The notes: generated by a model not told the origin, from the sequence alone. Positions 35,814 through 46,455 are shown, counted from the first letter of the stretch. The stretch is 64,000 bases of DNA from Tropicibacter sp. Alg240-R139 (GCF_900537075.1 NZ_UNRA01000002.1:951228-1015227), one strand, 5' to 3'. A program made the numbers and translations.

Positions 35814-37187
35814 TCAGTGGTGACGGCCGCCCTGACGTTCGAGTTCCTTCTGGATCAACAGCGGATCGACCTGTGACAACGGCTGGTTCTGCTCCTTGAG
35901 CGAGATTGCCGCCGCGATCCCCGCCGCCTGCCCGGTCACCGCACAGCACGCCATGTTGCGCGTGGCTGCGTGGCTGTCGCGATCCCCGCCTGTGGCGCGG
36001 CCGGCAACCAGCAAGTTCTCGACCTTTTTGGGCAGAAGATTGCGATAGGGGATCTGAAAATAGCGCCCTGTGGTGGGCAAGATCAGTATACCGTAGCCAT
36101 CAATGAATTCTGGGAAGATGCCCACCGAATCCTCGAACCGGCCCTGCTCGCGCACATCCAGACTGGTCATGTTGTACTCGCAGTCCACTTTGCGCGTATC
36201 GCGGACACCCAGGGACATGCCGAAATTACGCAACCTGATGCCTTCGCAGCCGGGTGTGTAGCGGCGCAGTGCCTCGATCGCGAGCATGGCCTGTCGGCGG
36301 CCTTCGATCTCGTATTTGGTCAGGCTGTCGGGATCGGTCCCGTCACAATCGCCCATGTGGATGAGGTTCATATAGGTCAGCTCACCGGTGTCATGTACCG
36401 CGCCCCAGGTACCCGCGATGGTGTTCAGATGCGGCGGAATAAGACCCTCCTTGATCGCCTGGTCGAATGGTTTTTTCAGGAAGGGAGAGAACATCTCGTC
36501 TTCTTTGCCGGACGTTTCAATGTTCCATTCTCCGCCGCCGCCCCAGTCGGCATAGGTTTGCGGATCGGATTTGATGCCATCCATGAACCGCTGTTTGTCG
36601 ACACCCGCGACGTGAAACATGACTGACGCCGCCATCATATCCTCTTTCGGGGTTATGTACGTCGGGGCTCCAGCCCGTTCGATCACATCCGCATCCCCGG
36701 TGGCGTCGATCACCCGCTTTGCCAGGATCGCCTCACGCCCGGCTTTGGATTCGGTGATGATGCCGACAATCGCGTTGCCATCCATGATCGGGGCAACAAA
36801 CTGACGGTGCAGCATGGGGCGGATGTTCGGTTCATCCTGCACCATCTTGTCGGCCACCAGCTTGAAGCCCTCGCTGTCGATCTCATAGCTCAGCGATTGG
36901 CTTTCGGGGACAGCCGCGCCCATCTCTTTGGCGCGTTCTTCGAATTCTCGGGCAATACCGTTGGATTCCACCGTCTCTTCGTGGCGATACCAATGCATCC
37001 CCTCGACACCGACAACCGTCAGATTGCCCCCGAAGCAGCCAAAGCGCTCAACCAAACAAACCTCGACCCCAGCCCGCGCGGCAGCAAGCGCCGCAGGCAG
37101 GCCGCCAGGGCCAGAGCCCACGACCAAAACGTCGGTTTCATGTATGACTTCGACCTCGCGGGCCGGTTCTTGTATCGTGTGTTTCAT
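35814..37187 (-). CDS. FAD-dependent oxidoreductase (PF12831-type)
   Basis: The 457-residue flavoprotein has the FAD motif VLVVGSGPGGLPAALAAARAG (about residues 20-40), the CFGGNLTV segment typical of the FAD_oxidored group, an internal VIDATGDADVIERAGAP motif and C-terminal RATGGDRDSHAATRNMACCAVTGQAAGIAAA. Relatives act on diverse substrates, and some are part of anaerobic or cobalamin-related pathways. No partner gene is next to it; the substrate is unknown. Confidence 0.85.
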   Translation of the reverse strand: MKHTIQEPAREVEVIHETDVLVVGSGPGGLPAALAAARAGVEVCLVERFGCFGGNLTVVGVEGMHWYRHEETVESNGIAREFEERAKEMGAAVPESQSLSYEIDSEGFKLVADKMVQDEPNIRPMLHRQFVAPIMDGNAIVGIITESKAGREAILAKRVIDATGDADVIERAGAPTYITPKEDMMAASVMFHVAGVDKQRFMDGIKSDPQTYADWGGGGEWNIETSGKEDEMFSPFLKKPFDQAIKEGLIPPHLNTIAGTWGAVHDTGELTYMNLIHMGDCDGTDPDSLTKYEIEGRRQAMLAIEALRRYTPGCEGIRLRNFGMSLGVRDTRKVDCEYNMTSLDVREQGRFEDSVGIFPEFIDGYGILILPTTGRYFQIPYRNLLPKKVENLLVAGRATGGDRDSHAATRNMACCAVTGQAAGIAAAISLKEQNQPLSQVDPLLIQKELERQGGRHH

Positions 37188-37274
37188 GCGACCCTTGCGT
37201 TGTGTTTGCGGGCACCTTTTCCTGAACTGTTAACATTCAGCAAGCCGTTGGCGAACGAGTTTGGTCAAAAAGCG

Positions 37275-38249
37275 TCAACTTACCGAGGACAAACTGCTTA
37301 GGATCGCCCGGTCATAGAATGTCGGCCCGCGAACGGAGTCAAAGAACCCGTTGTGGCCGCCAAGCGGGGACATCACAACGTCCATGTCTCTGCCTGCCAT
37401 TGCCGCGATATCAGCGCCGTTCACCACCGGATCATCGAATGCGCCAAACAGGGTCAAACGCGCGGGGCAATCGTCAAAGTCCGTTGGTACCAGACGATAG
37501 GCGCAGAAATAGTCATCTAACGCCTCAAACTCTGTCCAACCGCAGATGATGTCGTCTGACATGCCCAAAACGCTGTTCTGCTTTGCGATGTTCCCAGCCT
37601 GATAACGATCCGGAAACGCCTCGGTCTTTTCGCGCAACCAGCGACGCAGCTTGCGCGTGAAATAGGCCCGCATGACGGGATGCGCGTCGATCATTGGGCT
37701 AGAGGTGACAGGGTCAATCACGGGGCTGACCGCAAAGACATGACGCAACTTGGGGAGTGGCTGCCCGCGCAAGCGGCGTGCAATGCGCAGGGCAAAGTTG
37801 CCCCCAAGCGAATAGCCGATCAATGACATAGCGTCGTCGTTGGTCAAGTCAGCCACCTGCGCAATGGCGTCGAACAGATCGGCGTCTTCGGCCGCATGAT
37901 GAAAGCCCGGGTTCAACCTGACCGAGTCACCATGTTCCAACAGGTTCACCCGGCAAACGCTGAACCCTTGGCGAAACAGAAACTTGGCGGTTGAGACGAC
38001 ATAGGCCGACTGCACTGACCCCAGCCACCCATGCAGGATGACAACCAACCCACGAGATCGCGGATGGCGAGACAACAGGCAAGATGTGCGCGCGCCCGAT
38101 CCGCCGGTCAAGAGGTAGTACTGGGCCGCGCCTTCCAGGTCCCCTGCTCCGCGTTTGCGGAACTTGGCGCTGGCCAAGGCCGATTGAACCACGGGTGAGC
38201 GCAGCCAAACGGGAGGAACGAACCCTTGAGGGGCAGTGGTATCGGTCAA
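37275..38249 (-). CDS. Alpha/beta hydrolase, YheT-like
   Basis: The 324-residue product has the YheT-type layout: GLVVILHGWLGSVQSAYV, the nucleophile elbow LIGYSLGGNFALRIARRL, the acid-containing LFGAFDDPVVNG region and a catalytic His in SPLGGHNGFFDSV. Such esterase-like enzymes are widespread but poorly defined. The start is TTG at 38249, with GAGG 5 bp upstream; no in-frame ATG precedes the conserved region. Confidence 0.85.
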   Translation of the reverse strand: MTDTTAPQGFVPPVWLRSPVVQSALASAKFRKRGAGDLEGAAQYYLLTGGSGARTSCLLSRHPRSRGLVVILHGWLGSVQSAYVVSTAKFLFRQGFSVCRVNLLEHGDSVRLNPGFHHAAEDADLFDAIAQVADLTNDDAMSLIGYSLGGNFALRIARRLRGQPLPKLRHVFAVSPVIDPVTSSPMIDAHPVMRAYFTRKLRRWLREKTEAFPDRYQAGNIAKQNSVLGMSDDIICGWTEFEALDDYFCAYRLVPTDFDDCPARLTLFGAFDDPVVNGADIAAMAGRDMDVVMSPLGGHNGFFDSVRGPTFYDRAILSSLSSVS

Positions 38250-38351
38250 TTCAACCTCATATCGGCGCGCGCCAGAAAAGATTGCACAACATTTGGTTTT
38301 GAAATCCGTTCAAGACAAGCACAATCCAACCCGCCTGCCGCGCCATCACAT

Positions 38352-39263
38352 TCAGAGACGTTCCTTGGTGTCACTGATATAGGGGCTCAGGCTGTCCATG
38401 AAGGTGTCGACAAAGTCCAAGGACAACAGCGATCGACTGCCGGATGCCGGTTTCAGGATCGACAGCCAGTGATGGATCTCAGGCTCGAACCGGCGAATTT
38501 CAATGTTGGAGTTGCGGTATTGCTCAGCGTCGAGTGCGCTGACGATTGTGATGCCCTGGCCCTGCCCCACCATGATGCAGGCGGTCGAAAACTGTCGAAC
38601 CTCGACCCAGGTGTTCATCAGCACGCCGTAATCCGCAAATGTATTGGACAGGCGCGTAAAGAACGGGCTGTCGCGGCGGGCATGGATGAAGCGTTCGTTT
38701 TTTAGATCCAGCGGCGAGAGACAGTCTAGACCAGTTAAAGGGTGCCCCTTGGGCAGAACACAGACCGTCTTGATCGGGACATTGACGTGCTCAACCGCAG
38801 GGTGACCAGTGAATTCATCCGTGATTCCACAGTCGTATTGCTCGCCAATCATCCACTCCAGAATCCGCTCGGGCCTATCCGGTTCTAACGTCAGGCTGAC
38901 GCCTGGGCGTTCTTTTAGAAACTCGGCCAGAAGTTCAGGCAGCAAGGTTGTTGCAAACCCCGGCAAGCAGGCAATGCGCAAGTGGCCAGCGGTACGATCC
39001 GTCAGGTCGCGGTTCAACTCTTCCAGATGTTGCAGACTGTCGAAAACGCGACCGACCTCTGACAGCAGATAGCGCGCCTCGCTGGTTGGAATCAGAACGC
39101 CCCCTTCGCGCCGAAACAGATCAATCGCAACCGTCTTGGAAAAGTCAGACAACAGCCGACTTGTGGCGGGTTGAGATATCCCGAGAGATTTTGCAGCCCG
39201 AGTCACCGACCCGGTTTTAGCCACGGCCTGAAAGGCTTCGAGTTGTCTGAGCTTGAATTTCAA
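38352..39263 (-). CDS. LysR-family regulator next to ugp operon
   Basis: The 303-residue product has a LysR winged helix at residues 1-60 (KFKLRQLEAFQAVAKTGSVTRAAKSLGISQPATSRLL) and an effector domain starting near residue 90 (GHLRIACLPGFATTLLPELL). The start is a TTG at 39263, preceded by AGGCGG; the longer open frame to 40790 is antisense to ugpB and not coding. It is divergent from ugpBAECQ with 135 bp in between containing a T-N11-A-type repeat, and is probably the regulator of that operon. Confidence 0.88.
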   Translation of the reverse strand: MKFKLRQLEAFQAVAKTGSVTRAAKSLGISQPATSRLLSDFSKTVAIDLFRREGGVLIPTSEARYLLSEVGRVFDSLQHLEELNRDLTDRTAGHLRIACLPGFATTLLPELLAEFLKERPGVSLTLEPDRPERILEWMIGEQYDCGITDEFTGHPAVEHVNVPIKTVCVLPKGHPLTGLDCLSPLDLKNERFIHARRDSPFFTRLSNTFADYGVLMNTWVEVRQFSTACIMVGQGQGITIVSALDAEQYRNSNIEIRRFEPEIHHWLSILKPASGSRSLLSLDFVDTFMDSLSPYISDTKERL

Positions 39264-39338
39264 TGACTTACCGCCTGAGGTTTCGTTTCTGTGTTTCGGA
39301 ATATAATGTTGTGTTATGCTATGTGTCAAAAAACTTTT

Positions 39339-39357
39339 GCTTGCATTATGAGCAAGC
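39339..39357. promoter_or_regulatory. Candidate LysR box upstream of ugpB
   Basis: An inverted repeat GCTTGC (39339-39344) - ATTATGA - GCAAGC (39352-39357) contains the LysR-type TTGC-N7-GCAA (T-N11-A) pattern. It lies 42 bp before the ugpB start and 76 bp from the lysR start. Two TTTCG elements at 39281 and 39294 are also present. Confidence 0.45.
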
Positions 39358-39398
39358 TTGCACACTCTTTGCCCATCCAACGTACGGGGAGACAAAAA

Positions 39399-40700
39399 AT
39401 GTCTGTTAAATCCATTCTCTGCTCGACGGCCGTTCTGGCGTCGTTTGCAACAACAACATTCGCAGAAACCGAGGTCCAGTGGTGGCACGCCATGGGCGGA
39501 ACCAATGGCGAGCGCGTCAACAAGATCGCCGAAGATTTCAACGCCACCCAGGACGAGTACAAAGTCGTTCCGGTCTACAAAGGCAACTACACCGAAACCA
39601 TGACCGCCGCGATCGCGGCGTTCCGCGCCAAAGAGCATCCGCAGATCGTTCAGGTGTTCGAGGTTGGCACCGCAACCATGATGGCCGCCAAGGGCGCAAT
39701 CGTTCCGGTTGAACAAATGATGAAAGACGCGGGCGAGCCGTTCGACGGCGACGCGTTCCTGCCGGCGGTTGTGTCCTACTACCAGACGCCCGAAGGTGAA
39801 CTGTTGTCGATGCCCTTCAACAGCTCGACTCCGGTTCTTTGGTATAACAAAGACGCGCTGGACGCGGCTGGCGCCAAGGTTCCAGAAACATGGACCGACG
39901 TAAAAGACGCGGCCCAGAAATTGGTCGACAATGGCATGGCTTGCGGCGTGTCGTTCGGTTGGCAATCCTGGGTCATGATCGAGAACTTCTCGTCCTGGCA
40001 CAATCTGGAACTGGGCACCAAAGAAAACGGCTTTGCCGGGTTCGACACTGAATTCACCTTTAACAACGAACAAGTCGCCGCACGTCTGGATGACATCGCA
40101 TCCATGACCGAGGGCAACCTGTTCAAATACGGCGGTCGTCGCGGCGACAGCCTGCCGTTGTTCACCAACGGTGAATGCGGCATGTGGATGAACTCGTCCG
40201 CCTACTACGGTTCGATCAAAAGTCAGGCCAAGTTTGAATTTGGTCAGACCATGCTGCCGTTGGACACAGCAGTTGCAGACAAGCCGCAGAACTCGATCAT
40301 CGGCGGCGCGACCCTTTGGGTTCTGGGCGGTCATGAGGACGAAGAATACAAAGGCGCGGCCAAGTTCATGACCTACCTTGCTTCGCCCGAGGTTCAGGCC
40401 TGGTGGCACCAGGAGACCGGCTATGTTCCGATCACCACTGCCGCTTATGAGCTGTCCAAAGAGCAGGGGTTCTATGAAACCAACCCTGGCACCGACACCG
40501 CCATTCTGCAGCTGAGCCTGAACACCCCCACCGCCAACTCGCGCGGTCTGCGGTTCGGCAACTTTGTTCAGGTCCGTGACGTGATCAACGAAGAGATGGA
40601 AGCTGTCTGGAGCGGCGAAAAGAACGCAACCGACGCGCTGAACGCGGCCGTCGAGCGTGGCAACACGCTGCTGCGCAAGTTCGAACGCTCCGCCAACTAA
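39399..40700 (+). CDS. ugpB: Glycerol-3-phosphate ABC transporter, binding protein UgpB
   Basis: The 433-residue protein has a Sec signal (MSVKSILCSTAVLASFATTTFA) and a type I solute-binding fold of the sugar/UgpB family: VQWWHAMGGTNGERVNKIAEDFN, VGTATMMAAKGAIVPVEQMM, and the region QAWWHQETGYVPITTAAYEL near the C-terminus, which is characteristic of UgpB. It binds glycerol-3-phosphate and glycerophosphodiesters in the periplasm. The start at 39399 has GGGGAGA upstream; the 36-residue upstream extension is not signal-like. First gene of ugpBAECQ. Confidence 0.93.
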   Translation: MSVKSILCSTAVLASFATTTFAETEVQWWHAMGGTNGERVNKIAEDFNATQDEYKVVPVYKGNYTETMTAAIAAFRAKEHPQIVQVFEVGTATMMAAKGAIVPVEQMMKDAGEPFDGDAFLPAVVSYYQTPEGELLSMPFNSSTPVLWYNKDALDAAGAKVPETWTDVKDAAQKLVDNGMACGVSFGWQSWVMIENFSSWHNLELGTKENGFAGFDTEFTFNNEQVAARLDDIASMTEGNLFKYGGRRGDSLPLFTNGECGMWMNSSAYYGSIKSQAKFEFGQTMLPLDTAVADKPQNSIIGGATLWVLGGHEDEEYKGAAKFMTYLASPEVQAWWHQETGYVPITTAAYELSKEQGFYETNPGTDTAILQLSLNTPTANSRGLRFGNFVQVRDVINEEMEAVWSGEKNATDALNAAVERGNTLLRKFERSAN

Positions 40701-40719
40701 GGCGCTCTTGAAACTCTGA

Positions 40720-40751
40720 CCATGCCGCCCCGAACCGGGCGGCATGGTTTT
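40720..40751 (+). terminator. Attenuating hairpin between ugpB and ugpA
   Basis: A perfect 11-bp stem, CCATGCCGCCC (40720-40730) and GGGCGGCATGG (40737-40747), with a 6-nt loop and a TTTT tail, lies in the 72-bp gap between ugpB and ugpA. It has the form of a strong intrinsic terminator, so only part of transcription should reach the permease genes. Confidence 0.8.
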
Positions 40752-40772
40752 CGCATTCGAACAGGCAATACC

Positions 40773-41654
40773 ATGCTGAAACGCGTTCACTTTCCATCGT
40801 CACCCCTGCCCTATCTGCTGGTGGCGCCACAGTTGGCCATTACGCTGATTTTTTTCATCTGGCCCGCAAGCCAGGCGATGTATCAGTCGTTTCTGATCGA
40901 AGACGCCTTTGGCCTGGGGTCTGAATTCGTCTGGTTCGAAAACTTTCAGGTTTTGTGGGAAGATTCACACTACCACGCCGCGTTCTGGCGTACGGCGGTG
41001 TTTTCCGTTCTGGTCGCCGCCCTGTCGATGGGGTTTGCGTTGATCCTGGCGGGCTTTGCTCAGCGGGTCGTGCGCGGGGCGATGTTCTATCGCACGCTGC
41101 TGATCTGGCCTTATGCGATTGCCCCTGTTCTGGCCGGGGCGCTGTGGGTGTTTATGTTCAACCCGACGCTCGGCATTCTGACCTATTTCCTGAAACACCT
41201 TGGTATCACCTGGAACCACTATCTAAATGGCGGGCAAGCCATGACGCTGGTGATCTTGGCGGCCGCGTGGAAACAGGTGGCGTATAACTTTCTGTTCTAT
41301 CTGGCCGCGATGCAGTCGATCCCAAATTCGGTGATCGAAGCCGCCGCTATTGACGGGGCCGGACCCGGTCGCCGGTTCTGGACGATCATCTTTCCGCTGA
41401 TCTCACCCACCACGTTCTTCCTGCTGGTGATCAACATGGTCTATGCCTTCTTTGAAACCTTCGGGATCATCCACGCGGTGACTCAAGGCGGCCCCGGTTC
41501 GTCCACTACGATCCTTGTCTACAAGGTGTTCAACGACGGCTTTGTCGGACTCGACCTTGGCGGGTCGGCTGCACAGTCCGTGATCCTGATGGTGCTGGTC
41601 ATTGCGATGACCGTCGTCCAGTTCCGCTATGTCGAACGAAAGGTGGAATACTAA
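40773..41654 (+). CDS. ugpA: Glycerol-3-phosphate ABC transporter permease UgpA
   Basis: The 293-residue permease has six TM helices. The MalF-type EAA loop is near residue 187 ([25 protein letters not shown]). The ATG at 40773 aligns the N-terminus with UgpA; the upstream extension lies in the hairpin. The stop overlaps the ugpE start by one base (TAATG). Heterodimeric partner of UgpE. Confidence 0.92.
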   Translation: MLKRVHFPSSPLPYLLVAPQLAITLIFFIWPASQAMYQSFLIEDAFGLGSEFVWFENFQVLWEDSHYHAAFWRTAVFSVLVAALSMGFALILAGFAQRVVRGAMFYRTLLIWPYAIAPVLAGALWVFMFNPTLGILTYFLKHLGITWNHYLNGGQAMTLVILAAAWKQVAYNFLFYLAAMQSIPNSVIEAAAIDGAGPGRRFWTIIFPLISPTTFFLLVINMVYAFFETFGIIHAVTQGGPGSSTTILVYKVFNDGFVGLDLGGSAAQSVILMVLVIAMTVVQFRYVERKVEY

Positions 41655-42505
41655 TGGTTGAGAACCGCCCCCTTGCAAATTTCATCACCCACCTTGTGTT
41701 GGTGCTCGGCGTCATTGCCATCGCCCTGCCGATCTGGATCACCTTTGTCGCTGCCACTCATGACGAAATTCGGATGGCGCAGGCCCCGCTGCCGCTGTGG
41801 CCCGGTAACCAGCTGTGGATCAACCTGAAACAGACCCTGTTTGGCACAGGTCTAAGCGGTACAGAGACAGCCCCGGTCTGGCTGATGCTGTTCAACAGCC
41901 TGTCGATGGCGCTGATGATCTCGCTGGGAAAGATCGCCATCTCGCTACTGTCGGCGTTTGCGATCGTCTACTTCAAATTCCCGTTCCGCATGACTTGTTT
42001 CTGGATGATCTTCATCACCCTGATGTTGCCTGTCGAGGTGCGCATTCTGCCCACATTCGAGGTGGTCGCAAACCTTGGCATGCTCAACAGCTATTGGGGC
42101 CTGTCGATCCCATTGATTGCATCCGCCACCGCCACCTTTATGTTCCGACAGGTGTTCCTGACAGTCCCCGACGAGATGCTGGAAAGCGCGCGGATTGATG
42201 GGGCTGGGCCGATGCGGTTCTTCTGGGACATCCTGTTGCCGCTGAGCCGGACAAATATCGCGGCACTGTTTGTGATCCTCTTCATCTTTGGCTGGAACCA
42301 ATACCTCTGGCCGCTGTTGATCACCACCGACACGTCGATGACAACGATTGTCATGTCGATCAAGCAGATGCTTGAAGCAGCTGAACAAAGCCCTCAGTGG
42401 AACATCATCATGACAACCGCGCTACTGGCGATGATCCCCCCGATCTTCGTCGTGATCTCGATGCAAAAGCTCTTTGTGCAGGGCTTGACCGAAACCGACA
42501 AATAG
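41654..42505 (+). CDS. ugpE: Glycerol-3-phosphate ABC transporter permease UgpE
   Basis: The 283-residue permease has six TM helices and an EAA loop (LESARIDGAGPMRFFWDILLPLSR). The insertion near residues 55-75 (LKQTLFGTGLSGTETAPVW) is as in UgpE proteins. It follows ugpA with a one-base overlap and precedes ugpC by 12 bp. Confidence 0.92.
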   Translation: MVENRPLANFITHLVLVLGVIAIALPIWITFVAATHDEIRMAQAPLPLWPGNQLWINLKQTLFGTGLSGTETAPVWLMLFNSLSMALMISLGKIAISLLSAFAIVYFKFPFRMTCFWMIFITLMLPVEVRILPTFEVVANLGMLNSYWGLSIPLIASATATFMFRQVFLTVPDEMLESARIDGAGPMRFFWDILLPLSRTNIAALFVILFIFGWNQYLWPLLITTDTSMTTIVMSIKQMLEAAEQSPQWNIIMTTALLAMIPPIFVVISMQKLFVQGLTETDK

Positions 42506-42517
42506 GACGCCCAAAGA

Positions 42518-43572
<1,055 letters not shown>

Positions 43573-43576
<4 letters not shown>

Positions 43577-44529
43577 CAGAGTTTCCGCAGCTGGCAGCCT
43601 TTCAGCGCGGGCACGGCGTTATCCGCCTTGTTGGCCATCGCGGTGCGCGCGGTGTCATGCCCGAGAACACGATGCAAGGGTTCGAGTTCACCCTCGCCTG
43701 CGGTGTGAAACTGCTGGAGTTTGACGTCGCCATCACCCGCGACGGAGTTCCGGTCATCACTCATAACCACCACCTGACACGATCGGTGGCGCGAGATGGA
43801 TCAGGGAACTGGATAGAGGGGGACGAACCCAAGCTTTCGTCGCTCACCTGGAAAGATCTGGCCGCATATGACGTTGGCGGTCTGGATGGACAGAGCGCTT
43901 ACGGACAGCGGTTCCCGGATCAAGCCTATCTGAACGGCGCACGTATTCCGCGATTGTCGGATCTGTGCGCGCTGATCAATCGGCCCGGACACGGCGATAT
44001 CCATTTGATGCTCGAAATCAAATCAGACCCAGATCGGCTGAAAAACACTCAGGCTCGCGCTGAGATCGTAGCAGCAATTGTCGATGAAGTGCGGACAGCG
44101 GGGCTGACCAAGCGAACGTTGATGCACAGTTTTGACTGGGATCTGCTGCAGGAATGTGCTGCGCAAGCTCCTGAAATGCCAACGTCATTCCTGACCCAAC
44201 TACCGGAAAACGACGCTGACGTTGGTGAAGACGAGGCGACCCAGGCCGGGCCAGTTATCACGCGCGACTCCTATCACACGCTGCCCGATCTGGTATCCCA
44301 AGCGGGCGGGCGTTTGTGGTGTCCCTACTTTCTGGATGTCACGGCGGATACTGTGATGCGAGCACAAGACCTGGGTCTGATCGTCGCTGTCTGGACGGTG
44401 AACGAAGCAAACGACATCGACCGTATGATTGACCTGGGCGTCGACGCCATCGTCACCGATTACCCCGGTCGAGTGCAGCGCAAGCTGCTGGATCGTGGAT
44501 TGGATTGGCTGCCTCGCGCATGCTGTTAA
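43573..44529 (+). CDS. ugpQ: Glycerophosphodiester phosphodiesterase UgpQ
   Basis: The 318-residue protein is a cytoplasmic GDPD: the active site [12 protein letters not shown] with the catalytic His and Arg, the metal ligands in [22 protein letters not shown], and TIM-barrel end motifs [26 protein letters not shown]. It cleaves imported glycerophosphodiesters to glycerol-3-phosphate and an alcohol, feeding GlpD. It is longer than E. coli UgpQ (about 250 residues), with an N-terminal extension and internal insertions. Last gene of the operon. Confidence 0.92.
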
Positions 44530-44591
44530 AAAAATGGAAGGGTTCAAACAGACCACCGTGGGACGGACGTCAGAGTTGAATGTCCAAATCA

Positions 44592-44619
44592 CCGATGCCC
44601 AGCTAAAACTGGACATCGG
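44592..44619. terminator. Weak hairpin between ugpQ and mcl
   Basis: A stem CCGATG-C-CCAG and CTGG-A-CATCGG with one mismatch (44592-44602 and 44609-44619) separates the convergent ugpQ and malyl-CoA lyase genes. There is no T tract, so it is a candidate Rho-independent-like element only. Confidence 0.35.
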
Positions 44620-44629
44620 GAAAGTTCTG

Positions 44630-45607
44630 TTAAGCGCCTGAAATCTGACGTGCTTTTTCCACCAGAACTTCGGCCTGACGGATCGAAGCATAGTCAATCA
44701 GGCGACCATCCAAAGACACCGCGCCCTTGCCCGCAGCCTCGGCATCGGCCATGGCCTCAAGAATGCGCTGCGCCTTGGTGACCTCGGCGTCACTGGGTGA
44801 CATGACCTCGTTGGCCAGCGCAATCTGGCTGGGGTGGATCGCCCATTTGCCTTCGCAGCCCAGAACGGCCGCGCGTTTGGCCGCAGCCTTGTATCCTTCG
44901 GGATCTTGAAAATCACCAAAGGGGCCGTCGATTGGACGCAGCCCGTTGGCCCGCGCCGCGACCACCATGCGGGCGAGCGCGTAGTGCCACATGTCGCCCC
45001 AATGGCTCATGCGCGCGCCGTCGTCCATCGGGTCGGTCAGGACAGAATAATCGGGGTTCACACCACCGATGATCGTAGTCCGCGCCCGGGTGCTGGCGGC
45101 ATAGTCGGCAACCCCGAAATGCAGGCTCTCGTTCCGCTTGGATGCAGCCGCAATTTCGGTGACATTTTGCATGCCCAAAGCGGTCTCGATGATGTGCTCA
45201 AGACCGATCCGTTTTTTCAGTCCCTTGGCATCTTCGATCTGGGTCACCAACATGTCCACGGCATAGACATCTGCAGCCGTTCCGACCTTGGGAATCATGA
45301 TCAGATCAAGCCGCTCGCCTGCCTGTTCAACCACGTCGACCACATCGCGATACATGTAGTGCGTGTCCAATCCGTTGATGCGCACCGACATCGTCTTGGT
45401 GCCCCAATCGATGTCATTCAGGGCTGCGATGATGTTCTTGCGGGCCTGTGCCTTTTCGTCCGGGGCAACCGCATCCTCGAGGTCCAAGAAGATGACATCG
45501 ACGTCTGATTTAGCAGCTTTTTCAAACATTTGAGGCTGCGAGCCAGGAATGGCTAATTCGCTGCGATTAAGCCGTGCCGGGGCTTGTTCGATGGGGAGAA
45601 AACTCAT
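44630..45607 (-). CDS. mcl: Malyl-CoA lyase-like HpcH/HpaI-CitE family enzyme
   Basis: The 325-residue protein is a CitE-like TIM-barrel lyase: PGSQPQMFEKAAKSDVDVIFLDLEDAVAPDEK, the acetyl-CoA/glyoxylate-site Arg in SVRINGLDT, metal ligand Glu in the region IETALGMQNV and Asp in FGVADYAAS, and KWAIHPSQIALANEVMSPS. This matches L-malyl-CoA/beta-methylmalyl-CoA lyase, which splits malyl-CoA into acetyl-CoA and glyoxylate. Compared with my memory of R. sphaeroides Mcl1 it has a longer loop after ADYAAS. AGGAG lies 9 bp before the ATG. It is separated from mtkA/mtkB by the regulator gene but clearly belongs to the same pathway. Confidence 0.88.
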   Translation of the reverse strand: MSFLPIEQAPARLNRSELAIPGSQPQMFEKAAKSDVDVIFLDLEDAVAPDEKAQARKNIIAALNDIDWGTKTMSVRINGLDTHYMYRDVVDVVEQAGERLDLIMIPKVGTAADVYAVDMLVTQIEDAKGLKKRIGLEHIIETALGMQNVTEIAAASKRNESLHFGVADYAASTRARTTIIGGVNPDYSVLTDPMDDGARMSHWGDMWHYALARMVVAARANGLRPIDGPFGDFQDPEGYKAAAKRAAVLGCEGKWAIHPSQIALANEVMSPSDAEVTKAQRILEAMADAEAAGKGAVSLDGRLIDYASIRQAEVLVEKARQISGA

Positions 45608-45729
45608 CTGTGACCGCTCCTTTTTGATCTGGTCAGTTGACGTGACGGCCACAAAAGGAGCGAGAATCGTGCGCTGTCAAGAAATTTTATTGCGCACAAT
45701 TGCATACATTTGAAAGATGATTCCTCCGA

Positions 45730-46380
45730 TCAATCGGAGTCGGAACTCTCGCCCGGAAGGCGCGAGGAATAGTAAAACGCGATGGCCTGCGCCCGGTTCT
45801 TGACCGAGAGCTTTTCGAAGAGGTTCGAGAGGTGGAATTTGACCGTGTTGACGGTGATCCCCAGCTCCTTGGACAGCTCGCGATTTGTCAGCCCTTTGGA
45901 CAGCGCCTCGAGCATCGTCCGTTCGCGTCGCGACAGGCTATGGATCGGGTCCTTTTGCAGCTCGCGCACGTCGATGTAGGGAAACACCATTTTGCCCGCC
46001 GCAACGTCAGCGCACGTCGCCAACAACCCCTCGACATCACCGGCCCGATCGGCAAATCCAGCCGCCCCCGCCGTCATCGCCAAACGCGGCAGATCGCGGT
46101 TGCCATCGCCATAGACGACCAACCGGGGCGCATTGACCTGATCGCGCAGAACCTCGATCAGCTTTGCGGCGCCCAGAATCGGTAAATCCCAGTCGATGAT
46201 GCCGACTTGAACCGGCACGCGCATCACTGTGCCCAGAAACCCCTCGGCCGTGGCAGACGTCGCCACCAGCGAGAATCGCGGATCGCGGTCAAAAATCTCG
46301 GACATGGCGGACAGGACCAGCGGATTGCTGTTCGCAAGCATCACGTCGATTGTCTTTGCAGGTGCGGCAAGATCTTGCAT
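45730..46380 (-). CDS. LuxR-type response regulator with degenerate receiver
   Basis: The 216-residue product has a CheY-like receiver (about residues 10-125) and a LuxR/NarL helix-turn-helix at 148-205 (SLSRRERTMLEALSKGLTNRELSKELGITVNTVKFHL). The receiver is unusual. The acidic pair normally after beta1 is replaced by A16-N17 in VMLANSNP, and the conserved Lys is replaced by Arg in AGFADRAG. D63 (IIDWDLP) could still be a phosphoacceptor. No histidine kinase is adjacent. It is divergent from the sgaA-mtkAB-hprA operon and upstream of mcl, so it probably controls the serine cycle genes, perhaps by sensing a ligand rather than a phosphate. Confidence 0.8.
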   Translation of the reverse strand: MQDLAAPAKTIDVMLANSNPLVLSAMSEIFDRDPRFSLVATSATAEGFLGTVMRVPVQVGIIDWDLPILGAAKLIEVLRDQVNAPRLVVYGDGNRDLPRLAMTAGAAGFADRAGDVEGLLATCADVAAGKMVFPYIDVRELQKDPIHSLSRRERTMLEALSKGLTNRELSKELGITVNTVKFHLSNLFEKLSVKNRAQAIAFYYSSRLPGESSDSD

Positions 46381-46400
46381 TTTCAGCTCATTTTCCCATC

Positions 46401-46420
46401 ACCTACCCGTTCGGGTAGGT
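46401..46420. promoter_or_regulatory. Inverted repeat 1 in the serine-cycle promoter region
   Basis: A perfect 8-bp inverted repeat, ACCTACCC (46401-46408) and GGGTAGGT (46413-46420) with a 4-nt spacer, lies 20 bp upstream of the LuxR-type gene start. It is a likely binding site for that regulator (autoregulation). Confidence 0.55.
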
Positions 46421-46455
46421 GTCAATTTGGTATACCTTTGTATTCTTGCACAAAA

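Noticed and set aside
38352-40790. An 812-codon minus-strand frame extending the LysR gene
   Set aside because: The part beyond 39263 is antisense to ugpB and shows no protein family features. The LysR domain begins at the TTG at 39263.
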